From the NCBI GenBank assembly GCA_016184235.1, contig JACPDC010000116.1, positions 1 through 5,730 on the forward strand: a stretch of 5,730 nucleotides of DNA. Direction: 5' to 3'. Of the stretch, positions 1 to 4,701 are shown piece by piece. The notes under the pieces were generated by a model. It was not told the DNA's origin. It searched no databases and worked only from the letters and a program-made list of their open reading frames with translations. How positions within the stretch are numbered: the stretch's first letter is position 1; each line of letters starts with the position of its first letter. The position numbers and the translations under genes are program-made. Origin of the DNA: Deltaproteobacteria bacterium (GTDB lineage: Bacteria > Desulfobacterota > Binatia > UBA9968).

Positions 1-381
1 CTCCGCCGCCTCCTGCATGAACATATCCTGCACCTGGTTCCTGGTGGCGATATAGGTCGGCTTGTCTTCGCGGAAGTGCCATGCGCCCGAGGCGTGATCC
101 CCGGCACTGTGGGAGGAGATGAGGTATTTGACCTTTTTGTCCGTCAGCTTGCGAATGCCGGCCAGGGTCTGACCGGCATTGCCGATGTGAAAATCCAGAA
201 CCAGCACCCCGTCGTCCGTGATGATCACGGTGGAGTTGCCGGAGCCGCGGGAGTTCTCGAACATGTAAACTCCCTCAGCGACCTTCACCGGCGTCATCTT
301 TTCCCCTTGAGGAAAAAGCGACGACGGAAAAACGGACCAAAACAGCAGAGCCGCCAGGTGGACGGTCGCGAATCGTTTCAT
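1..381 (-). CDS. Secreted metallo-beta-lactamase-fold hydrolase, N-terminal part (3' end outside window)
   Basis: The first 127 residues of a protein whose C-terminus lies beyond the left edge. Residues 1-25 look like a signal peptide: a basic start (MKRF) followed by a hydrophobic run, so the product is probably exported; the cleavage site is unclear. The mature part opens like an MBL-fold domain: VAEGVYMFEN, a serine/glycine turn, then the strands TVIITDDGVLVLDFH (about 51-65). The metal motif region reads SSHSAGDH: H91, D95 and H96 match HxHxDH, but the second His is Ala93. The later zinc ligands are not in the window, so activity and substrate cannot be judged. The start at 381 is chosen because AGGAG at 388-392 then sits 6 nt away; an adjacent ATG at 384 adds one Met but leaves only 3 nt. 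Either start overlaps the stop of the upstream lyase (ATGATG), suggesting translational coupling. Fold assignment is firm, function unknown. Confidence 0.87.
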   Translation of the reverse strand, partial: MKRFATVHLAALLFWSVFPSSLFPQGEKMTPVKVAEGVYMFENSRGSGNSTVIITDDGVLVLDFHIGNAGQTLAGIRKLTDKKVKYLISSHSAGDHASGAWHFREDKPTYIATRNQVQDMFMQEAAE

Positions 382-1265
382 CATCCTCTCCTTTCCAACA
401 TCTCGGCCATCTCGAGCGTGCGGCGCGCGCGCTCCACGATCGGCCGGTCTATCAGCTGTCCGCCAAAAGAAATAGAGCCATCGCCTCTGGCCAAAGCTTC
501 TTCATAGGCCTGCACAACCCGTTGGGCATAATCCAGTTCCCCGGGAGTGGGGCTGAAAACGCCGTTGATCGGATCGATCTGCGACGGATGGATCAGGGAC
601 ATGCCCGAGAAGCCCAAGCGGCGCGACTGCCGGGCAAAACCCAGCAACCCCTCACTGTCTTGAAGGTCCACCCACACCCCGTCCACCGCCTGGACATGGG
701 CCGAGGCGGCCGCCACGACCATAGCCGAGCGCGCGTAGATCAGGTCGCGCGCCTCCCCCTCGCGTGACGTCGGCAACCCGAGCTCCCGGCCGTAGTCCTC
801 CGCCCCGAACATCAGACCGATGACCCGCGCCGTGGACGCCGCGATGGCCGGGGCGTTGAGAAGCCCCCTCGGGCTCTCGATGGCGACCAGGAACTTCACG
901 CTGCCGCGTTCGACCTTCACCGCCGGCTCGCGCTCCTTGAGAATCGCGTCCACTTTGAGCACCTCTTCCGGCGTCTCCACCTTGGGCAGCACCAGCCCGT
1001 CCAATCCCGGACGCAGCACCGCCTCCAGGTCCGCCGCCATGCGCTCATGGCCGATGGCATTGATGCGCACGAAGCGGGCGGGAGAGCGCCGAAGCCGCTC
1101 GCGGCCCAGCGCCTCGGCAATGAGCTTTCGCGCCGTGTCCTTTTCGCCGGGCGCCACGCCGTCTTCGATATCCAGCATGACAGCGTCCGTACCGAGTCCC
1201 AGCGCCTTGTCGATCATCTTTTGCCTGTGGCCGGGAACGAACATCCACGACCGCTTCAAATCCAT
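381..1265 (-). CDS. CitE-like HpcH/HpaI aldolase/citrate lyase family protein (acyl-CoA lyase)
   Basis: A 294-residue cytoplasmic TIM-barrel lyase of normal length for the family, which includes citrate lyase beta chain, malyl-CoA/citramalyl-CoA lyase and related hydroxyacyl-CoA lyases. Visible landmarks are RSWMFVPGHRQKM (5-17), LDIEDGVAPGEKD (31-43), Arg68 in VRINA, LPKVE (93-97), Glu130 in AIESPRG and Asp157 in GAEDYGREL, the last two being the expected Mg2+ ligands, and HPSQI (226-230). Members cleave or form a C-C bond next to a CoA thioester, typically yielding acetyl-CoA plus pyruvate, glyoxylate or a related oxo acid. There is no sign of citrate lyase alpha or gamma subunits beside it, so a stand-alone acyl-CoA lyase is more likely than a citrate lyase subunit. 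The start at 1265 has GGAGG 8 nt upstream and begins at the conserved N-terminus; an upstream ATG at 1406 would add 47 residues with no family resemblance. Exact substrate cannot be read from the sequence; citramalyl-, malyl- and 3-hydroxy-3-methylglutaryl-CoA are all plausible. Confidence 0.95.
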   Translation of the reverse strand: MDLKRSWMFVPGHRQKMIDKALGLGTDAVMLDIEDGVAPGEKDTARKLIAEALGRERLRRSPARFVRINAIGHERMAADLEAVLRPGLDGLVLPKVETPEEVLKVDAILKEREPAVKVERGSVKFLVAIESPRGLLNAPAIAASTARVIGLMFGAEDYGRELGLPTSREGEARDLIYARSAMVVAAASAHVQAVDGVWVDLQDSEGLLGFARQSRRLGFSGMSLIHPSQIDPINGVFSPTPGELDYAQRVVQAYEEALARGDGSISFGGQLIDRPIVERARRTLEMAEMLERRG

Positions 1266-1415
1266 ACAGGGAACCTCCGATGAGGAAACTCCATACCGCA
1301 AGCAAACCGAAATGTCTACGTCTTCCCGAAACGCCTCCATCTCTCCGCCGTGGGCCGGCGGCCGAAGGCTATTCGCTTGATTCTCGCCGCGTGTGCAGTT
1401 AATCAATGAGATGCC
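1266..1415. promoter_or_regulatory. Divergent intergenic region between CitE-like lyase and MFS transporter
   Basis: This 150-bp spacer must hold the promoters of both divergent genes, but I find no convincing -35/-10 pair on either strand. It does contain a GC-rich hairpin (CCGCCG-TGGGC-CGGCGG, 1345-1361) and two inverted half-sites, TTGATT at 1377-1382 and AATCAA at 1401-1406, separated by 18 bp. The second half-site lies 9 bp before the transporter ATG. Half-sites placed like this could bind a regulator that controls both genes, but 6-bp arms arise easily by chance, so this is a weak suggestion. Confidence 0.35.
1274..1278 (-). promoter_or_regulatory. Shine-Dalgarno site of the CitE-like lyase
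   Basis: GGAGG on the minus strand, 8 nt before the ATG at 1265. It decides the start: the longer open frame from 1406 would pass through this site and adds a non-conserved N-terminus. Confidence 0.85.
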
Positions 1416-2612
1416 ATGAAAGCGGCCACGCTAAAGCTCTGTCTTCCGGTCATCGCGATGACCGCGCAGCAAACGGCGGCGTCACTGGTGATCCCGCCGT
1501 TTTTACAGGAGTTGCAGTATCCGGTCTCGGCCATCGGTTCCTTAATCTCTGTGGCCCCCGCCCTGTCTCTGCTGGCGCGCCTCCCGTCGGGTCTGGCGTA
1601 CAGAAGAGACCGTGCGCGGGCGTTTTTGCTGGGCGCGATCTCGGTGATGACTCTCTGCACTTTTCTCTATAGCTTTGCCGCGCAGTCCCTGTACTTCGCG
1701 CTGGTTCAGGCCTTTTTCGGCTTTGCCTACGGGGCAACCGGGACCATCTACCTGGCGTTCTTTGTCGAGGCCCTGCCACCGGATGAGGACCGGCACCACG
1801 CCATGGGATACTACGCCGGCTGCCTGGCCATCGGTTATTCGGCCGGGGGCTTCGCCGCCGGTTATGTCGCCGACAAATTCGGCTATGCGCTTACGTTTCA
1901 GCTTGCATCCGTGTTGGGCCTGATCTGCATAGCCCTGCTTCTCTTTCTCAGGCCACCACCCTCCAGCCAGGCGGTAAAAGACCCCGGCAAGGAAAAAAGC
2001 GACCAACCTGCCCTCGCTTCATTGAAGGCCATGCTAGAGCCGAGACTGGCGACGATCGTGGTGGTTTCTTTGTTCCTGAATCTGCTGCACCAGATGGGCC
2101 ACGCTTTTCTTCCGCTCTACGGCCTTGCCGTCGGGCTCACCCTGACTCAGGTGGGAGCCATCCGGGCCTTTTACTCCCTGTGCAACGCCATTATCAGGCC
2201 TTTTAGCGGGTCTGTGGCCAAACGGGTGGGGCAGCGCAGACTCTCACGCGCGGGCCTGCCGCTGCAGTCGGCGTTTATGATGCTGGTTCCCTTGTTCCAC
2301 GACTTCGGCCCCCTGGTCACCCTTTTTGTGCTCGCGGGCTTTCTGCGGGCGCTGGTCCTCGTCGCCAACAGCATCAGCATGGTGGAGGATATCGATACCA
2401 CGCGCGCGAGCAGAGGCATCGTATCCGGAGTCTACAACGCCGCGGGGGACATCGGAAATATCCTGGGCCCGAGCGCCGGCGGGCTGATCGCCACTTTCAC
2501 CGGCGTGGCGGGTCTCTTCGTGGTCGGCCCGCTCATGATAGTGGTCCTGTTTTTCCTCTCGCTTTGGGGCTGCAGGTTCGCGGGGAGGTCAATACGACTT
2601 GGGCATTCCTAG
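1416..2612 (+). CDS. Major facilitator superfamily (MFS) transporter
   Basis: A 398-residue polytopic inner-membrane protein with about twelve hydrophobic segments in two six-helix halves. Approximate helices are 8-28, 38-60, 70-88, 91-116, 130-150 and 158-178, a charged central loop at 180-210, then 211-237, 244-265, 280-296, 298-322, 335-360 and 363-385. The MFS loop motif A is recognisable after helix 2 (RLPSGLAYRRDRAR, 55-68) and again after helix 8 (RPFSGSVAKRVGQRR, 261-275). A glycine-rich motif C-like stretch lies in helix 5, and GDIGNILGPSAGG (344-356) lies in helix 11. Length and topology are normal for the family. The family moves small solutes by proton- or solute-coupled transport; neither substrate nor direction can be read here. 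Uptake of an organic acid would fit the neighbouring acyl-CoA enzymes, but drug or metabolite efflux is equally possible. ATG 1416 is the first in-frame start, and its Shine-Dalgarno is weak. The gene's end overlaps the convergent dehydrogenase by 24 bp. Confidence 0.93.
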   Translation: MKAATLKLCLPVIAMTAQQTAASLVIPPFLQELQYPVSAIGSLISVAPALSLLARLPSGLAYRRDRARAFLLGAISVMTLCTFLYSFAAQSLYFALVQAFFGFAYGATGTIYLAFFVEALPPDEDRHHAMGYYAGCLAIGYSAGGFAAGYVADKFGYALTFQLASVLGLICIALLLFLRPPPSSQAVKDPGKEKSDQPALASLKAMLEPRLATIVVVSLFLNLLHQMGHAFLPLYGLAVGLTLTQVGAIRAFYSLCNAIIRPFSGSVAKRVGQRRLSRAGLPLQSAFMMLVPLFHDFGPLVTLFVLAGFLRALVLVANSISMVEDIDTTRASRGIVSGVYNAAGDIGNILGPSAGGLIATFTGVAGLFVVGPLMIVVLFFLSLWGCRFAGRSIRLGHS

Positions 2613-3749
2613 AACGTGCTGCGCGAGATAGGCGAGCACGAGATTATTGCTCACGGGCGCCACGGTGAGGAGGCGTGTCTCGCGGAACTTGCGCTCCACG
2701 TCGTACTCCGCGGCGAAACCGTAGCCGCCGTGGGTGGTAAGGCAGGCATTGGCCGCCTCCCACGCCGCCTCCGAGGCCAGGAGCTTGGCCATGTTCGCCT
2801 CCGCCCCGCAGCTCTCTTTTCGATCGAACTTCGCGGCCGCCTGAAAGCGGACCAGATCCGCGGCCTCGATGCGCGCGTAGGCCTGGGCGATGGGAAACTG
2901 GATCCCCTGATTGGAGCCGATCGGCCGGCCGAAGACCACGCGCTCCGTGGCATACCTGGACGCCTTCTCGACGAACCACCGGCCGTCCCCGATCGCCTCG
3001 GCCGCCACCAGGATGCGCTCGGCATTCCACCCGTCTATGATATAGCGAAACCCCATGCCCTCCTCCCCGATCAGGTTCTCGGCCGGAATCTCCAGGCCGT
3101 CGAAGAAGAGCGTATTGGTATGGTGGTTGATCATGATATCCAGCGGCTTCACTTCCATCTTGCCCTTCGCCTCTCTCAAGTCCACGATGAAGACCGAGAG
3201 GCCGCGGCTCTTGTCCTTCAACTCATCATACGGAGTGGTGCGCGCCAGGAGCAGCATCAGGTCCGACTGGAGCACGCGGGAGATGAAGATCTTCTGGCCG
3301 TGGACGATATATCTGTCCCCCTTGCGCGCCGCGGTGGTCTGAATGCGCGTAGTCTCCGAGCCCGCATTGGGCTCGGTGACCGCGAAGGCCTGCAGGCGGA
3401 GCTCGCCTTTGGCGATCTTCGGGAGATAGCGTTTTTTCTGCTCTTCGCTGCCGTGCTTGAGCAGCGTCCCCATGGTGTACATCTGGGCGTGGCAGGCGGT
3501 GGCGTTGCCGCCGGAGCGGTTGATCTCCTCGAGAATGATGCTCGACTCCGTGATGCCGAGCCCGCTCCCGCCGTACTCTTCAGGAATGGGCGCCGCCAGC
3601 CAGCCGAGCTCGGTGAGCTTGCGGACAAAGGCGTCCGGGTAGTCGCGCTTTCGGTCGACCTCGCGCCAGTAGGAGTCCGGAAACTCGCGGCAGACCTTGC
3701 GGATCTCTTCGCGGATCTGGAGCTGCTCCTCGGTAAGGTTGAAATCCAT
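2589..3749 (-). CDS. Acyl-CoA dehydrogenase (FAD-dependent)
   Basis: A complete 386-residue acyl-CoA dehydrogenase with the usual three domains: helical N-terminal (MDFNLTEEQ through about residue 120), beta middle domain (AFAVTEPNAGSETT, 121-134; QKIFIS, 152-157) and helical C-terminal domain (RVVFGRPIGSNQGIQFPIA, 270-288; THGGYGFAAEYDVERKFRE, 339-357). It oxidises an acyl-CoA to a 2,3-enoyl-CoA and passes electrons to electron-transfer flavoprotein in the cytoplasm. The position of the usual catalytic Glu of medium/short-chain enzymes (YEGT motif) is Pro365 within VAPVSNN. A Glu at 244 (NAERIL) aligns with the position used as base by isovaleryl-CoA and long-chain dehydrogenases, so activity is expected from there. 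I recall relatives ending in a similar APVS...VLGLPKSY tail, so this looks like a subfamily trait. The start has AGGAGG 5 nt upstream. The acyl substrate is unknown; a short branched or dicarboxylic chain is possible from context. Confidence 0.96.
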   Translation of the reverse strand: MDFNLTEEQLQIREEIRKVCREFPDSYWREVDRKRDYPDAFVRKLTELGWLAAPIPEEYGGSGLGITESSIILEEINRSGGNATACHAQMYTMGTLLKHGSEEQKKRYLPKIAKGELRLQAFAVTEPNAGSETTRIQTTAARKGDRYIVHGQKIFISRVLQSDLMLLLARTTPYDELKDKSRGLSVFIVDLREAKGKMEVKPLDIMINHHTNTLFFDGLEIPAENLIGEEGMGFRYIIDGWNAERILVAAEAIGDGRWFVEKASRYATERVVFGRPIGSNQGIQFPIAQAYARIEAADLVRFQAAAKFDRKESCGAEANMAKLLASEAAWEAANACLTTHGGYGFAAEYDVERKFRETRLLTVAPVSNNLVLAYLAQHVLGMPKSY

Positions 3750-3754
3750 CGCCG

Positions 3755-3760
3755 CCTCCT
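3755..3760 (-). promoter_or_regulatory. Shine-Dalgarno site of the acyl-CoA dehydrogenase
   Basis: A full AGGAGG lies 5 nt before the ATG at 3749 on the minus strand. With the promoter just upstream, it implies a very short leader and strong initiation. Confidence 0.85.
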
Positions 3761-3773
3761 ATATTTACGGCGT

Positions 3774-3802
3774 AGTATATAGCGCGGGAATCTCAATCTC
3801 AA
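3774..3802 (-). promoter_or_regulatory. Sigma-70-type promoter for the acyl-CoA dehydrogenase
   Basis: On the minus strand TTGAGA (3802-3797) and TATACT (3779-3774) are separated by exactly 17 bp; each hexamer matches consensus at 5 of 6 positions. Transcription would start near 3767, giving a leader of about 18 nt that just includes the AGGAGG site. The -35 hexamer is immediately repeated (a second TTGAGA at 3796-3791), which is too close to the -10 to act as an alternative -35. No operator is obvious. Confidence 0.7.
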
Positions 3803-3836
3803 AGGCAAAGAGAGACTCGCTCTGGGACCCGCCTCT

Positions 3837-4017
3837 CGCGCCGAAGGCAATAGACCTCTGCTTATGTCGAACCGTTCAGTCTCGGTGCCTTCGGCTTGTT
3901 CGGCGGGCCCCCTCGCTTTACAGGACGACCGAGGGGAGCGCGAGCCAGGCTGCGGACGTAGAGACGAAAAGGTTCGGTTTAAGCACTGCTCCATAAGGCA
4001 GAGGTCCATCGGCTGCG
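3837..4017 (+). repeat. Long imperfect inverted repeat; possible structured leader RNA or degenerate palindromic element
   Basis: Nested complementary arms face each other across this stretch. From outside in they are: CGC 3837-3839 with GCG 4015-4017; GCCGA 3840-3844 with TCGGC 4009-4013; GACCTCTGCTTATG 3853-3866 with CATAAGGCAGAGGTC 3992-4006 (14 pairs, one bulged G); GAACC 3869-3873 with GGTTC 3971-3975; GTCTC 3879-3883 with GAGAC 3961-3965; and CCCCTCG 3909-3915 with CGAGGGG 3930-3936, closing a 14-nt loop. The arms keep their order, so all can form in one hairpin with unequal bulges. Between GTCTC and the inner stem, opposing bases would often be G-U pairs in a plus-strand transcript, which hints at RNA rather than DNA. 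The element lies 80 bp upstream of the MaoC start and could be its 5' leader. It matches no RNA family I know, and folding was done by eye. Confidence 0.5.
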
Positions 4018-4085
4018 CTCGGAAGCGTTGCCCCCGAGGAGCCGCGGAGCGAGGGGAGCCGCAAAGCATTTTGAGACATAGGTAA

Positions 4086-4091
4086 GGGAGG
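4086..4091 (+). promoter_or_regulatory. Shine-Dalgarno site of the MaoC-family hydratase
   Basis: GGGAGG lies 5 nt before the ATG at 4097 and supports that start. No other in-frame start is close by. Confidence 0.8.
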
Positions 4092-4096
4092 TTGTT

Positions 4097-4606
4097 ATGG
4101 CCGTTAAGCCAGGCTGGGAAGGCCGTTACTTTGAGGATTTCGTAGTGGGCGACGTCTACCGCTGCCGCCTCGGACGCACGATCACCGAGGCCGACAACAT
4201 CTGGTTCACGCTGCTCACCAACAACACGAACCAGATCCACTTCAATAACGAGTACGGCAAGCGCACCGAGTTCGGCAAATGCCTGGTGAACAGCGCGTTG
4301 ACCCTGGCGATCGTCGCCGGGATGGGCGTCGCCGACGTGAGCGAAAACGGCTTTGCCCTGGGCTGGGACGAGATCAAGCTGCCCAACCCGGTTTTCGCCG
4401 GGGACACGGTCTACTCGGAGTCCGAGGTGGTGGAAAAGCGCGAGTCCAAATCGAAGCCTCAGTGGGGCATCATCAAGGTCCGCACCCGCGGCATCCAGCA
4501 GGACGGCAAGGTGGTGATCGACTACACGCGCAGCGTCATGGTGTGGAAGAAGGCGCACGCGCCCAAGCGCGATCTTTTCCCGGAGGTGAAGGGTGAGTCC
4601 AAGTAG
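4097..4606 (+). CDS. MaoC-family (hot-dog fold) acyl-CoA dehydratase/hydratase
   Basis: A 169-residue single hot-dog domain protein, the usual length for stand-alone MaoC-like hydratases. Landmarks are YFEDFVVGDVYRCRLGRTITEADN (11-34), the active-site loop FTLLTNNTNQIHFN (37-50), EFGKCLVNSALTLAI (58-72), LGWDEIKLPNPVFAGDTVYSESEV (88-111) and a final strand ending VMVWKK. Such enzymes add water to a 2-enoyl-CoA to give a hydroxyacyl-CoA, usually as cytoplasmic dimers. In classical R-hydratases the loop carries Asp and His (T-G-D-x-N-P-x-H); here His48 is kept, but Asn43 stands at the Asp position. I recall the TEADN...NxxxxH pattern from relatives in mesaconyl/itaconyl-CoA hydratase and mycobacterial Rv2499c-like groups, so this may be a subfamily feature rather than loss of activity. 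The gene is followed after 95 bp, on the same strand, by a CoA-transferase, with a tandem repeat array between them; the two are probably co-transcribed. Confidence 0.94.
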   Translation: MAVKPGWEGRYFEDFVVGDVYRCRLGRTITEADNIWFTLLTNNTNQIHFNNEYGKRTEFGKCLVNSALTLAIVAGMGVADVSENGFALGWDEIKLPNPVFAGDTVYSESEVVEKRESKSKPQWGIIKVRTRGIQQDGKVVIDYTRSVMVWKKAHAPKRDLFPEVKGESK

Positions 4607-4613
4607 CCGTGCG

Positions 4614-4685
4614 GATTCGAACGATTCAAACGATTTAAACAGTTTGAACGGTTCAAACAGTTTGAGCCGTTCAAGACGTTCAAGT
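4614..4685 (+). repeat. Intergenic tandem array of eight 9-bp GTTCAAAC-type units
   Basis: Eight consecutive 9-bp units begin 8 bp after the MaoC stop: GATTCGAAC, GATTCAAAC, GATTTAAAC, AGTTTGAAC, GGTTCAAAC, AGTTTGAGC, CGTTCAAGA, CGTTCAAGT. The core words GTTCAAAC and GTTTGAAC are reverse complements, so neighbouring units pair with each other. The best case is GTTTGAAC-G-GTTCAAAC (4642-4658), a perfect palindrome around one G that extends at 12 of 13 positions per arm. There is no T-run, so it is not a classical terminator. It fills nearly all of the 95-bp gap and ends 16 bp before the CoA-transferase start codon. Its sequence contrasts with the GC-rich genes around it. Confidence 0.85.
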
Positions 4686-4692
4686 TGAAGAC

Positions 4693-4696
4693 GAGG
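4693..4696 (+). promoter_or_regulatory. Shine-Dalgarno site supporting the GTG start of the CoA-transferase
   Basis: GAGG lies 5 nt before the GTG at 4702. The frame is open only from 4666, after a TGA at 4663-4665 inside the repeat array, and no ATG or TTG lies between, so GTG 4702 is the first usable start. Confidence 0.65.
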
Positions 4697-4701
4697 CGGA
4701 A

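Larger units (their letters stand above)
3750..4096. other. 347-bp divergent intergenic region between dehydrogenase and MaoC gene
   Basis: No gene with a recognisable product lies here. The left end holds the dehydrogenase promoter and ribosome binding site. The middle (3837-4017) holds a long imperfect inverted repeat. The right end (4020-4096) is rich in GGAGC/GGGGAGC words, with GGAGCCGC at 4038-4045 and again at 4055-4062. The 10-mer CGAGGGGAGC occurs at 3930-3939 and at 4050-4059. TCTCAAA (3797-3803) and TTTGAGA (4070-4076) form a 7-bp inverted pair enclosing the whole repeat-bearing stretch. I see no clear plus-strand promoter for the MaoC gene. Open frames here are short and lack ribosome sites or protein resemblance. 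Confidence 0.6.

Noticed and set aside
76..507. 143-residue plus-strand open frame at the left edge
   Set aside because: It is antisense to the MBL-fold gene and the end of the lyase and resembles no protein; the minus strand carries the real motifs.
1345..1361. GC-rich hairpin CCGCCG-TGGGC-CGGCGG as a terminator
   Set aside because: There is no T-run on either side, and it lies between two divergent starts where no transcript needs to end.
1377..1406. TTGATT/AATCAA inverted half-sites before the MFS gene as a defined operator
   Set aside because: Arms are only 6 bp with an 18-bp gap, easily found by chance in 150 bp; noted in the spacer entry but not called as an operator.
3739..3767. Plus-strand promoter TTGAAA-17 bp-TATTTA for the MaoC gene
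   Set aside because: The -10 hexamer matches only 3 of 6 consensus positions, and the start would lie more than 300 nt from the gene; too weak to call.
2616..3782. 388-residue plus-strand open frame opposite the acyl-CoA dehydrogenase
   Set aside because: It lies antisense to a gene with clear domain motifs and a good ribosome site, has no recognisable protein features, and is the expected shadow of GC-rich codon use.
3697..4085. Two small plus-strand open frames in the divergent spacer (3697-3996 and 3864-4085)
   Set aside because: No ribosome binding site, odd composition, and they run through the inverted repeat; they are better explained as non-coding.
4642..4663. Hairpin in the 9-bp array as a rho-independent terminator after the MaoC gene
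   Set aside because: The stem is AT-rich and lacks a following U-tract, and the next gene on the same strand starts about 40 bp later.
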